Origin: DASUZB01 sp036377075
GTDB lineage: Bacteria > Actinomycetota > CALGFH01
Direction: 5' to 3'
DNA: 10,229 bases
Assembly (NCBI GenBank): GCA_036377075.1
Contig: DASUZB010000029.1
Location: forward strand, 1-10,229
The notes under the pieces were generated by a model. The model saw only the letters and a program-made list of their open reading frames with translations. It ran no database searches and had not been told where the DNA came from. Below, piece by piece: positions 1-6,078 of this stretch; the first letter of the stretch is position 1; each line of letters opens with the position of its first letter. Made by a program: the position numbers and the translations under genes.

Positions 1-47
1 CTGATCTTCACCGAGGAGCAGGCGAGCAAGCTCCTGCGCGCGGCCGA
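1..47 (+). repeat. 47-bp exact direct repeat, copy 1 (partner at 444-490)
   Basis: Bases 1-47 are identical to 444-490, and the copies diverge at the next base (c versus g). Both copies are read in the same frame and encode LIFTEEQASKLLRA plus one Ala. Copy 1 begins exactly at the window edge and sits where the upstream helices of an FCD domain should be, so it looks out of place here. Confidence 0.95.
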
Positions 48-309
48 CAGCCGCTTCCACATCGCCGTCGCCGAGGCCTCGGGCAACCCCTACATCCTCG
101 GCGCCGTCCACCGCGTCCGCGCCGAGCTGGCCCACGCCCTCGACGCCCTGATCCTGCTGCAGGCGACCGCCGGCCCGGCCGCGGCGGCGGAGCACGAGGC
201 CATCATGGCCGCCCTGCAGGGGCGTGACCCCGCCGCCGCCCACGGCGCCGCCGCCCGCCACGGCCACTCCACCGAGCAGCGCCTCCGCGCCTTCCTGGAC
301 AACCTGTAG
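1..309 (+). CDS. GntR-family regulator, C-terminal FCD ligand-binding domain (5' partial)
   Basis: The frame is open from base 1 to a TAG at 307-309 and gives 102 residues with no start codon, so the gene is cut by the window edge. From residue 16 it matches the FCD domain of FadR-type GntR regulators: the D-x3-H pair (Asp16, His20), the following AVAEASGNP helix, His65 and His87. These are the positions of the metal-binding Asp and three His of the family. The family is a dimeric repressor with an N-terminal winged helix, which is not in the window. Residues 1-15 (LIFTEEQASKLLRAA) do not look like FCD sequence and are identical in DNA to part of the next gene, so the left end may be a chimera (see the repeat entry). 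The ligand cannot be told; FCD proteins usually bind organic acids. No gene that would be its obvious target is visible next to it. Confidence 0.82.
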   Translation: MIFTEEQASKLLRAADSRFHIAVAEASGNPYILGAVHRVRAELAHALDALILLQATAGPAAAAEHEAIMAALQGRDPAAAHGAAARHGHSTEQRLRAFLDNL

Positions 310-328
310 GCTCCGGCGCTCAACCATC

Positions 329-360
329 TGGGACCGGTGGCCGATGTGACCGTAGTCCCA
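329..360. terminator. Imperfect hairpin after the GntR gene
   Basis: TGGGAC + CGGT (329-338) pairs with ACCG + GTCCCA (349-360), with a 2-nt TA bulge and a 10-nt loop. It lies 20 bp after the GntR stop codon and 30 bp before the next start. No T-tract follows. It could be a terminator for the GntR gene or an operator in the 5' region of the next gene; the sequence does not decide. Confidence 0.35.
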
Positions 361-389
361 TGTGTCCCATGCGCTCAGGAGCCGATCCC

Positions 390-812
390 ATGTCGCAGCC
401 CGCCGGTGCTCCTGCGGTCAAGGTGGCGCGCGTCAGGCCCGCCCTGATCTTCACCGAGGAGCAGGCGAGCAAGCTCCTGCGCGCGGCCGAGGAGCAGGAC
501 GTCGCGAGCGGCGGCGTCTTCTCCGCGGGGCCCGCCGGCGTCCAGGTGTGGAGCGAGCCGTGGAACGGCGAGGCGGGCACCCGCGGCTCGTCCGTCCACC
601 TCGGCAGCGTCGACTGGACCTACAACACGCCGGCCCGCTTCTACATCACCGTGTACCGCTGCATGGTCACCGCCGAGGGCAAGGGCCGCGGCCTCGAGAT
701 CGAGGACATCCTCAAGCAGGTCCTCGACCTGGTCGGCCTGCCCATCGACGGGGTCCGCGCCAACCTCCACGAGCCGCCGGCCTCCGACCCCTGGCGCAGC
801 TCCACCGGCTGA
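390..812 (+). CDS. Hypothetical protein, 140 aa, soluble
   Basis: I do not recognise this family. The ATG at 390 is chosen over the in-frame ATGs at 360 and 369 because AGGAG (377-381) stands 8 nt before it. The product has no signal peptide or membrane segment. A charged helix (TEEQASKLLRAAEEQDV, about residues 22-38) is followed by a Gly/Trp-rich part (GGVFSAGPAGVQVWSEPWNG, about 40-59), a probable beta-rich stretch (VHLGSVDWTYNTPARFYITVYRCMV) and a C-terminal helix (IEDILKQVLDLVGL). There is one Cys and there are several aromatic residues. The gene stands alone between the GntR gene and a convergent operon. Codon use is fully GC3-rich, which supports a real gene. Part of its early coding sequence (444-490) is duplicated at the window edge. 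Confidence 0.7.
   Translation: MSQPAGAPAVKVARVRPALIFTEEQASKLLRAAEEQDVASGGVFSAGPAGVQVWSEPWNGEAGTRGSSVHLGSVDWTYNTPARFYITVYRCMVTAEGKGRGLEIEDILKQVLDLVGLPIDGVRANLHEPPASDPWRSSTG
444..490 (+). repeat. 47-bp exact direct repeat, copy 2 (partner at 1-47)
   Basis: This copy encodes residues 19-33 of the 140-aa protein and runs smoothly into the rest of it, so it is probably the native copy. It is identical to bases 1-47. Confidence 0.95.
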
Positions 813-873
813 CCGACGCGCCGCGCCCGACCACCGCTCAGCGAGCCGGCCGCCGAAGAGCCTTCCAGTCGCC

Positions 874-888
874 CTGCCCGCGGGGCAG
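874..888. terminator. Short hairpin between convergent genes
   Basis: CTGCCC (874-879) and GGGCAG (883-888) form a 6-bp stem around a GCG loop, directly abutting the stop codon of the minus-strand lipoprotein gene and 61 bp after the stop of the plus-strand gene. It has no T-tract. It is a plausible short bidirectional terminator, but 6 bp is modest in DNA of this GC content. Confidence 0.35.
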
Positions 889-1128
889 TCAATAGTTGTT
901 GTCGTACGCCGCGTTGCGGATGTGCTTGTTGCTGGAGTTGCTCGGCTCGCCGTCGTACTCCCCCACCGACGGGTAGACGAACGACCCTTGGTAGTCGCTG
1001 CGGGACTGGGAGGACGGGCGCTGCGGCGAGACCTTGCCGTAGCTCGGGCCGCGCAGGGCGCAGCCGCCGAGCGCCAGCGCCAGCCCGAGCGCCAGCGCCA
1101 GCGACCTGGGCCGCCACGAGCCGCTCAT
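889..1128 (-). CDS. Small secreted lipoprotein, 79 aa
   Basis: The N-terminus is a clear lipoprotein signal: MSGSWRPRS, then a Leu/Ala-only hydrophobic run (about residues 10-20), then the lipobox LGGC with the acylated Cys at 23. The mature part is only about 57 residues, polar and rich in Ser, Tyr and Asn (ending NAAYDNNY), with no domain I can name. Its ATG overlaps the TGA of the upstream gene by 4 nt (ATGA on the minus strand, 1128-1125), so it is the third and last gene of the operon and probably translationally coupled. Its job is unknown; being anchored outside the membrane next to a CxxCH protein suggests an accessory subunit of the same surface assembly. The hydrophobic run is encoded by repeated gccagc/gcgagc units, so slippage is possible there. 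Confidence 0.65.
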   Translation of the reverse strand: MSGSWRPRSLALALGLALALGGCALRGPSYGKVSPQRPSSQSRSDYQGSFVYPSVGEYDGEPSNSSNKHIRNAAYDNNY

Positions 1129-1877
1129 CGTCCCTCCTTGCTCGCCGTCCCGCCGAGGCCGGCCCGCCGCAGCACCGCCTGGTAGAGCGCGAGCCGGCCG
1201 CCTCGGGTGATCGGCACCGACCGCGGCGAGGCCGGGTCGAAGCCGAACAGCACCTCCAGCGAGTCCACCACCCCGTCGCCGTCGCTGTCGGGGCCGGAAG
1301 GACGGCGACCGGCGCCCTCGCCGCGGAGCCGCTCCATCGTACCGTCGCGCTCGGCCCGCACGAGCACGCGCCGGTAGCGTTCGAGCACCGCGGCGGGCAC
1401 CGTCGGGTGCGAGGAGCGCTGCCCAGGCAGCGACCCGAAGCGCAGCTCGAGGTCGTTGTCGTAGCCGTCACCGTCGGAGTCGAGGCCCTCGCGCGAGGTG
1501 GCTGCGACCGCCGCCCTGATCTGCTCGATGGTCACGTCGAAGATGCTGCGCGCCTGGGGGTTCGCCGCGAACAGCAGGCTGCGGTAGTCCGAGCCGTAGC
1601 TGGTGAAGTCGAACGGGTCGGCCTGCACGCGGCGGTGGCAGAGCGAGCAGTCCACCCGGCTGCGGGCCAGGTCGTAGCGTTCCCCGACGGCCGTCAGCGA
1701 GCGCCCGACGATGTGCAGGTCCCCCGTGCCCGAACCCATGCCGCTGGGAGCCTTCGAGCTGCCAGCCGGCACCGCGGCCGCGGCCACGCCGGCGACCAGC
1801 GCGACCGCGACCAGCAGCACGGTCGCCGCCGGCCGCGCGTGCCGGCCTCCTGGCCGGCGGGCGCCGTCAGCGGGCAA
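1125..1877 (-). CDS. Membrane-anchored protein with one c-type heme motif and two calcium-binding DxDxDG loops
   Basis: The start is a TTG at 1877-1875; a G-rich stretch (GGGGGG) lies a few bases upstream, and a later ATG would lose the signal anchor. The 250-residue product has an N-terminal hydrophobic segment (about 18-37), a probable signal peptide or anchor. CSLCH at 77-81 is a CxxCH covalent heme motif, followed by DPFDFTSYGSDYRSLL. Two near-identical loops, DSDGDGYDNDLE (133-144) and DSDGDGVVDSLE (197-208), are of the thrombospondin-type-3/dockerin kind that bind calcium outside the cell. The order signal, CxxCH, calcium loops indicates an exported protein. No distal Met/His heme ligand can be assigned safely, so redox function is an inference. 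The start overlaps the upstream DUF2231-like gene by 11 nt and the end overlaps the lipoprotein gene by 4 nt. Confidence 0.75.
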   Translation of the reverse strand: MPADGARRPGGRHARPAATVLLVAVALVAGVAAAAVPAGSSKAPSGMGSGTGDLHIVGRSLTAVGERYDLARSRVDCSLCHRRVQADPFDFTSYGSDYRSLLFAANPQARSIFDVTIEQIRAAVAATSREGLDSDGDGYDNDLELRFGSLPGQRSSHPTVPAAVLERYRRVLVRAERDGTMERLRGEGAGRRPSGPDSDGDGVVDSLEVLFGFDPASPRSVPITRGGRLALYQAVLRRAGLGGTASKEGR

Positions 1878-2361
1878 GGCGGCCCCCCGCGAGCCCGGCC
1901 GCGACCACCAGCACCGCCAGCGCCACCCCCGACGCCGCGGACGCCGCCGTCCACCAGCGACCCTGGCTGCGCCACAGCCGGACCAGCACGGCGACCGCGG
2001 CGGCAGCGAGCACCCCGAGGCCGAGGCGCTCGTGCACCCGGATGCGCGCCAGCCGGGCGAGGAACAGGTCGCGTACGCCCGGGTCGCTCGGCGGCGTCGC
2101 CGCCAGCGCCCGGTGCACCGCCCCCACCTCCGGGTTGGTCAGCCCGGTCGCCACCGCCACCACCGCGCCCCCGAGGCCGAGCACCAGCAGCAGCAGCGCC
2201 GTCCTGGCCAGCACGGGACTGCCGCGCACCGCCGCGACCAGCTCGAGGGCGAGCCCGGACAGCAGCAGGGCGACGGGAAAGTGCACCACCATCGGGTGCA
2301 GGTCTCGCGCGAAGCTTCCCAGCCTGATCGACCCCGATCCATCCCACCGGTCGATTGCCAC
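1867..2361 (-). CDS. DUF2231-like integral membrane protein, first gene of the heme/calcium operon
   Basis: With a GTG start at 2361 the product is 164 aa with four predicted membrane helices (about residues 24-45, 50-73, 112-126 and 137-157). The motif LHPMVVHFPVALLLSGL (residues 21-37) is the signature HP-x3-HFP opening of DUF2231-like predicted membrane proteins, and a second His (His110 in RIRVHERLG) begins the third helix as in that family. These His could bind b-type heme, which is inference. The frame stays open upstream to 2487, but that extension is Arg/Pro/Gly-rich and unlike a membrane protein. GGCAGG three nt before the GTG is a weak ribosome site, so the start is uncertain; the ATG at 2292 would lose the conserved HP. 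The gene overlaps the next by 11 nt. Confidence 0.7.
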   Translation of the reverse strand: MAIDRWDGSGSIRLGSFARDLHPMVVHFPVALLLSGLALELVAAVRGSPVLARTALLLLVLGLGGAVVAVATGLTNPEVGAVHRALAATPPSDPGVRDLFLARLARIRVHERLGLGVLAAAAVAVLVRLWRSQGRWWTAASAASGVALAVLVVAAGLAGGRLAR

Positions 2362-2365
2362 CAGC

Positions 2366-2447
2366 CTGCCACACCTGGCAGCCCACCGACCAGCGATACC
2401 ACCAGATCGCCCTGGCAGCGGCCGCTGCACCGGCGGCCGGTAACCGG
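2366..2447. promoter_or_regulatory. Divergent control region with three palindromes (DUF2231 operon / clpP)
   Basis: The 168 bp between the two divergent starts carry three inverted repeats. CTGCCA-CACC-TGGCAG lies at 2366-2381, just ahead of the minus-strand GTG. A perfect 14-bp palindrome, GCAGCGGCCGCTGC, lies at 2415-2428. CCGGTAACCGG lies at 2437-2447. They may be operators for one or both operons. None matches a regulator site I can name. Confidence 0.35.
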
Positions 2448-2453
2448 TACTCT
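2448..2453 (+). promoter_or_regulatory. Possible -10 box of the clpP operon
   Basis: TACTCT fits the TAnnnT -10 pattern and directly follows the CCGGTAACCGG palindrome. A start point near 2460 would give a leader of about 70 nt. No convincing -35 box is seen at the right spacing, so support is weak. Confidence 0.2.
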
Positions 2454-2529
2454 TCGGCACGAGCCCAGTCCGGATCATTCGCCTCACTACCCGCAGCCGT
2501 CACCGGCTCGAGCACGACCGGAGGAACCC

Positions 2530-3216
2530 ATGGCCAGCGCGAACCTCGTGCCCATCGTGATCGAGCAGACGAGCCGTGGGGAACGCTCCTTCGACATCTT
2601 CTCCAGGCTGCTGAAGGACCGCATCATCTTCCTTGGCACGCCGATCGACGACACCATCGCCAACCTGGTCATGGCCCAGCTCCTCCACCTGGAGAGCGAG
2701 GACCCCGACAGGGACATCTCGATCTACATCAACTCGCCGGGCGGCTCGATCACCGACCTGCTGGCGATCTACGACACCATGCAGTACGTGCGGCCGGACG
2801 TCTCCACCATCTGCATGGGCATGGCCGCCTCGGCCGCGGCGGTGATCCTCGCCGCGGGGGCCAAGGGCAAGCGCTACGCGCTGCCCCACTCGACCATCCT
2901 GATCCACCAGCCCTCGGGTGGCGCCCGCGGCCAGTCGGCCGACATCGAGATCCAGGCGCGCGAGATCCTGCGGCTGCGCAGGCTGCTCGACGAGATCATG
3001 GCCAGGCACACCGGCCAGACGGTGGAGAAGATCTCCCGCGACACCGACCGCGACTTCATCATGAGCGCCGAGCAGGCGCTCGAGTACGGCATGGTGGACG
3101 AGATCATCACCGCCAGGCAGGTGGTGCCGATGATCGGCTCGGCGACCGCTCCCGAGGGCGTCAGCCGGCCGAGCGACGACGGCCCCGCCCCGACCGCGGC
3201 GCCGCCCGCCTCCTGA
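2530..3216 (+). CDS. clpP: ATP-dependent Clp protease proteolytic subunit ClpP
   Basis: This is the serine peptidase that forms the double-heptamer chamber and degrades proteins fed by a ClpX or ClpC unfoldase in the cytoplasm. ATG 2530 follows GGAGGAA (2520-2526), a strong ribosome site. The 228-aa product shows the family throughout: PIVIEQTSRGERSFDIFSRL, the oxyanion-region SPGGS, the nucleophile Ser101 in GMAASAA, His126 in LIHQP and Asp175 in RDTDRDF. The Ser-His and His-Asp spacings equal those of E. coli ClpP, so it should be catalytic. It differs in a C-terminal tail of about 30 residues rich in Pro, Ala and Ser (from about residue 197). Unlike the usual actinobacterial arrangement there is no second clpP and no clpX or tig next to it; instead a HAD gene follows 20 bp later, probably in one operon. 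Confidence 0.98.
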   Translation: MASANLVPIVIEQTSRGERSFDIFSRLLKDRIIFLGTPIDDTIANLVMAQLLHLESEDPDRDISIYINSPGGSITDLLAIYDTMQYVRPDVSTICMGMAASAAAVILAAGAKGKRYALPHSTILIHQPSGGARGQSADIEIQAREILRLRRLLDEIMARHTGQTVEKISRDTDRDFIMSAEQALEYGMVDEIITARQVVPMIGSATAPEGVSRPSDDGPAPTAAPPAS

Positions 3217-3236
3217 CGCGGGGCTCGCCGTCGTCG

Positions 3237-3878
3237 ATGCCAGCAGCCAAGCAGGTGGTCTTCGACCTCGACGGCGTGATGGTCGACTCCGAGCCGGTCC
3301 ACGAGCGCGCCAACGCCGAGTACCTCGGCCGCTTCGGGGTCAGCCCCGACCAGGAGCTGCTCGACGACATGATGGGCCGCCGGGTGCGCGAGCTCACCGA
3401 CGCCCTTGCCGAGCGCCTCGACCTCGACCCGGAGCGTGCCTTCGCCGACCGCGAGGCGATCTTCTGGCGCCTGCTCGACCAGGGCCTCGAGCCGATGCCG
3501 GGGCTGCACGCGGCGGTCGAGCGCCTCGCCGGCGCCGGCCTGCCGATGGCGGTCGCCAGCTCGGGCACGCGCGCCTACGTGGACCACGTCCTCGAGCGGC
3601 TGCGGCTGCGCGCCGCCTTCGCCGCGGTGGTCTCCGGCGAGGACGTCCGCCACGGCAAGCCCGACCCCGAGATCTACCTGCTCGCGGCCGAGCGCCTGCG
3701 GGCGGACCCGGCCGGCTGCGTGGCGATCGAGGACACCACCCACGGCATCGCCGCGGCGCACGGCGCCGGCATGCGCGCGGTGGCGGTCACCCACCCGATG
3801 AACGCCACCCTCGACCTGTCGGCCGCCGACGCCGTGGTCGCCGACCTCGACGCCGCCGCCAGCTGGATCCTCGGATGA
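3237..3878 (+). CDS. HAD-superfamily hydrolase, beta-phosphoglucomutase-like
   Basis: The 213-aa product has all four haloacid dehalogenase motifs: DLDGVMVDSEP with nucleophile Asp10 and acid Asp12, motif II Ser109 in ASSGT, motif III Lys141 in HGKPDPE, and motif IV Glu165-Asp166 in AIEDTTHG. The helical cap between motifs I and II (about residues 18-85) places it in subfamily IA, which holds phosphoglycolate phosphatases, beta-phosphoglucomutases and sugar-phosphate phosphatases; the sequence does not settle the substrate. The ATG at 3237 lies 20 bp after the clpP stop and has only a weak G-run (3219-3222) ahead of it, so translation may depend on clpP coupling. Its stop overlaps the start of the next small gene by 4 nt (ATGA at 3875-3878). 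Confidence 0.93.
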   Translation: MPAAKQVVFDLDGVMVDSEPVHERANAEYLGRFGVSPDQELLDDMMGRRVRELTDALAERLDLDPERAFADREAIFWRLLDQGLEPMPGLHAAVERLAGAGLPMAVASSGTRAYVDHVLERLRLRAAFAAVVSGEDVRHGKPDPEIYLLAAERLRADPAGCVAIEDTTHGIAAAHGAGMRAVAVTHPMNATLDLSAADAVVADLDAAASWILG

Positions 3879-4048
3879 GCGGGGAGCGGCTCCGCACCGT
3901 CGCCGGCGTGGCCTTCGGCATCGCCCTCGCCGTCGCGCTCGCCTGGCTGTCGTTCCTGCTGTTCAGCGGCGACGACCCCACCCTGGTGCCGTCGTCGTCC
4001 ACCGCCCCGGCCACCACGGCCACCGCCCCGAGCACGACCCTGGCCTGA
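3875..4048 (+). CDS. Small single-pass membrane protein, 57 aa
   Basis: The ATG overlaps the HAD stop (ATGA, 3875-3878). The product has a short basic N-terminus (MSGERLRT), one strong transmembrane helix (about residues 9-31, VAGVAFGIALAVALAWLSFL) and a Thr/Ala/Ser/Pro-rich tail of about 26 residues that starts with Gly-Asp-Asp. The positive N-terminus suggests that the tail lies outside the cell. Every codon from the start to the end of the membrane helix ends in G or C, which supports real coding. I do not recognise a family. It is the last gene of the clpP-HAD unit, and the hairpin terminator begins in its stop codon. Confidence 0.65.
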   Translation: MSGERLRTVAGVAFGIALAVALAWLSFLLFSGDDPTLVPSSSTAPATTATAPSTTLA

Positions 4049-4071
4049 GGAGCCGCCGGCGGCGGCTCCTC
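4047..4071. terminator. Strong hairpin closing the clpP operon
   Basis: GAGGAGCCGCC (4047-4057) and GGCGGCTCCTC (4061-4071) form a perfect 11-bp stem with a 3-nt loop. The stem starts inside the TGA of the small membrane protein. The following bases are C/T-rich (gtcctcctcc) but not a T-run, as is common for GC-rich terminators. Confidence 0.7.
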
Positions 4072-4135
4072 GTCCTCCTCCCGGACGACGGCGATGTCGT
4101 CGCCGAGCAGGATGTTCAGCCCGCACGGCGGTTGC

Positions 4136-4151
4136 TACCGTTTCGCGCATG
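4136..4151 (+). promoter_or_regulatory. Leaderless promoter of the two-component operon
   Basis: A TACCGT -10 box (4136-4141) stands 7 nt before the ATG at 4149, and no ribosome site precedes the ATG. That spacing puts the transcription start at or next to the start codon. TGTTCA at 4113-4118 is a poor -35 candidate with a 17-bp spacer. Upstream, GACGAC / GTCGTC (4084-4089 / 4096-4101) forms a small inverted repeat that could be an operator. Confidence 0.45.
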
Positions 4152-5384
4152 AGCACGAGGAGGTCGCCGGCCCGCTGGTTGCGGGAGCTCGACCCGACGG
4201 TCTCCGACGGGCTGCTGGCGGCTGGGCTCACCCTGCTGGCGCTGCCCGGGCTGGTGGTCCACAACATCGTCTACAGCCAGCTCGGCATGGAGTTCCGCCC
4301 GACGAGCCCGCTCGCCGCGGCGTTCCTGCTGCTGCAGACGGTGCCGCTGGCGTGGCGCCGCCGCGCCCCCCTGCTGGTGCTGGCGGTGATATCCGCCGCC
4401 GACCTGGCCAACCTGCTGGCCGGGTTCCAGCCGACCCTGGCCGAGCTCGGCATCTACGTGGCGCTCTACACCGTGGCGGCGCACTGCCCGCTGCGGCGGT
4501 CGCTGCCGGCCGCGGCGGCGTTCGCCGGGTTCGGGGGCGTCTACGGGGCGGTCTTCGCCAGCAAGTACCCCCACGTGACCTGGCAGGACTGGGTGACCAG
4601 CTACGCCCTGCTCGCGGCGGCCTGGATCCTGGGCGACGGGCAGCGCCGCCGGCGCCGCACCATGGCCAGGCTGGAGGCGCTCAACGCCCAGCTCGAGCGC
4701 GACCGGGACCTGAAGGCGCGCTGGGCGGTGGCCGACGAGCGGGCGCGCATCGCCCGCGAGCTGCACGACGTGGTCGCCCACTCGGTCAGCGTGATGGTGG
4801 TGCAGGCGGGGGCGGCCCGCCGGCTGGTCGCCGGCGACCCCGGCCAGGCCAGGCAGGCGCTCGGCTCGATCGAGTCGACCGGCAGGCAGGCCCTGGCCGA
4901 GATGCGCCGGCTGCTCGGCGTGCTGCGGCGCGACGGCGACGACCGCCTCGCCGGCGACGGCGACGGCGAGCTGGCGCCCCAGCCCAGCCTCGCCGACCTG
5001 GACGTCCTGGTCACGGGCGCGCAGGAGGCCGGCCTGGCGGTCGCGCTCGAGGTGGAGGGTATGCCGCGGCCGCTGGCGGCCGGGGTGGACCTCTCCGCCT
5101 ACCGGATCGTCCAGGAGGCCCTCACCAACTGCATCAAGCACGCCGGCCCGGCGCGCGCGACGGTGCTGCTGCGCTACCGCCGCGACGAGCTGGAGCTGCA
5201 GGTCAGCGACGATGGGCGTGGCGTCGTCGGGTGGTCCGACCCTGAGCGCGGGGACGGCGGGCACGGCCTGATCGGGATGCGCGAGCGGGTCGCGGTCCTC
5301 GGCGGCAACCTCGAGGTCGGGCCGCGGCCGGGAGGCGGGTTCCGGGTCGACGCGCGGCTGCCGCTGGAGCCCGCGAGCTCATGA
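4149..5384 (+). CDS. Sensor histidine kinase, DesK/NarL type
   Basis: The 411-aa product has an N-terminal membrane block of about four or five helices (about residues 19-163, with the most obvious hydrophobic runs at 22-43, 56-68, 73-91 and 99-112) and no sizeable extracellular domain. A basic linker and coiled coil follow (QRRRRRTMARLEALNAQLER, 165-184). The HisKA_3 dimerisation domain has the phospho-acceptor His206 in ERARIARELHDVVAHSV. The HATPase domain shows the N box (Asn327 in ALTNCIKHA), DDGRG at 354-358 and GHGLIGMRERV at 371-381. It should sense a membrane or small-molecule cue and phosphorylate the response regulator encoded next, whose ATG overlaps its TGA (5381-5384). The cue cannot be told from sequence. 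No transporter or effector gene is adjacent to hint at the target. Confidence 0.96.
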   Translation: MSTRRSPARWLRELDPTVSDGLLAAGLTLLALPGLVVHNIVYSQLGMEFRPTSPLAAAFLLLQTVPLAWRRRAPLLVLAVISAADLANLLAGFQPTLAELGIYVALYTVAAHCPLRRSLPAAAAFAGFGGVYGAVFASKYPHVTWQDWVTSYALLAAAWILGDGQRRRRRTMARLEALNAQLERDRDLKARWAVADERARIARELHDVVAHSVSVMVVQAGAARRLVAGDPGQARQALGSIESTGRQALAEMRRLLGVLRRDGDDRLAGDGDGELAPQPSLADLDVLVTGAQEAGLAVALEVEGMPRPLAAGVDLSAYRIVQEALTNCIKHAGPARATVLLRYRRDELELQVSDDGRGVVGWSDPERGDGGHGLIGMRERVAVLGGNLEVGPRPGGGFRVDARLPLEPASS

Positions 5385-6055
5385 CGACGCGGGTGCTGAT
5401 CGTCGACGACCAGCCGCTGATGCGGACCGGCTTCCGCATGATCCTCGACGCCGAGCCGGACATCGAGGTGGTGGGCGAGGCCCGCGACGGCCAGGAGGCG
5501 GTCGAGCAGGTCCCGCTGGTGCACCCGGACGTGGTGCTGATGGACATCCGCATGCCGCGGATGGACGGGATCGAGGCGACCAGGCGGCTGGCGGGGGCGG
5601 ACGCCGGCGAGCCCGCCCGGGTGCTGATCCTCACCACCTTCGACCTGGACGAGCACGTGGTGTCGGCGCTGCGCGCCGGGGCCAGCGGGTTCCTGCTCAA
5701 GGACGTCCCGCCGGAGGACCTGGTCGACGCGATCAGGGTGGTGGCGAGGGGCGACGCCCTGCTGGCGCCCTCGGTGACCCGGCGGCTGCTGGACCGTTTC
5801 GCCTCGCGCCTGCCCGACCCGTCCCAGCTCGGGCCGCCGGCCGCGCTGGCGAGCCTGACCGCGCGGGAGCTCGAGGTGTTCCGCCTGCTGGCGCGTGGCC
5901 TCTCCAACGCCGAGATCGCCGCCGAGCTGGTGGTCAGCGAGACCACCGTGAAGACCCACGTGGCCAGGGTGCTGATGAAGCTGGACCTGCGCGACCGGGT
6001 GCAGGCGGTGGTGCTCGCCTACGAGACCGGCGTGGTGCGCCCGCGCCCCGGCTGA
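5381..6055 (+). CDS. Response regulator, NarL/FixJ family (REC + LuxR HTH)
   Basis: The 224-aa product has a receiver domain at 1-120 with the acidic pair Asp9-Asp10, the phospho-acceptor Asp55 in LMDIRMPRMDG, the switch Thr85/86 in LILTTFD and Lys107 in FLLKDVPPEDL. The LuxR-type DNA-binding domain follows at about 156-216 (LTARELEVFRLLARGLSNAE and VSETTVKTHVARVLMKL). All catalytic residues are present, so it should be a normal phosphorylation-activated transcription factor paired with the kinase just upstream, from which it is separated by a 4-nt overlap. It may autoregulate the operon through the small inverted repeat before the kinase gene (inference). Confidence 0.97.
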   Translation: MTTRVLIVDDQPLMRTGFRMILDAEPDIEVVGEARDGQEAVEQVPLVHPDVVLMDIRMPRMDGIEATRRLAGADAGEPARVLILTTFDLDEHVVSALRAGASGFLLKDVPPEDLVDAIRVVARGDALLAPSVTRRLLDRFASRLPDPSQLGPPAALASLTARELEVFRLLARGLSNAEIAAELVVSETTVKTHVARVLMKLDLRDRVQAVVLAYETGVVRPRPG

Positions 6056-6078
6056 GCAGGCCGCACGCGCTCAGCCGG
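6048..6078. terminator. Bidirectional terminator holding both stop codons
   Basis: CCGGCTGAGC (6048-6057) and GCTCAGCCGG (6069-6078) form a perfect 10-bp stem around an 11-nt loop. The TGA of the response regulator (6053-6055) lies in one arm, and the TGA of the convergent NIL gene (6071-6073, minus strand) lies in the same position of the other. Confidence 0.75.

Noticed and set aside
356..392. TCCCATG occurring three times (356, 365, 386)
   Set aside because: Spacing is irregular (9 and 21 bp) and two copies merely contain unused ATGs; it is probably chance.
1072..1104. Repeated gccagc / gcgagc units
   Set aside because: They encode the Leu/Ala run of the lipoprotein signal peptide and are codon-level repetition, not a separate repeat family.
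2362..2487. N-terminal extension of the DUF2231-like protein to the first start at 2487
   Set aside because: The added 42 residues are Arg/Pro/Gly-rich, lack a ribosome site and would run through the palindromic control region. The true start is still uncertain.
1711..2529. In-frame plus-strand extension of clpP far upstream of 2530
   Set aside because: It is antisense to the membrane-protein operon, Arg/Pro-rich and without homology; the strong ribosome site at 2520-2526 fixes the clpP start.
3787..4127. Minus-strand open frame over the small membrane protein, with a protein-like stretch (GLNILLGDDIAVVREEDEE) at about 4055-4115
   Set aside because: It has no start codon with a ribosome site or promoter, a TAG stands just upstream, and the plus-strand reading has the ATGA overlap, a membrane helix and uniform GC third positions. 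A decayed gene relic is possible but not supported.
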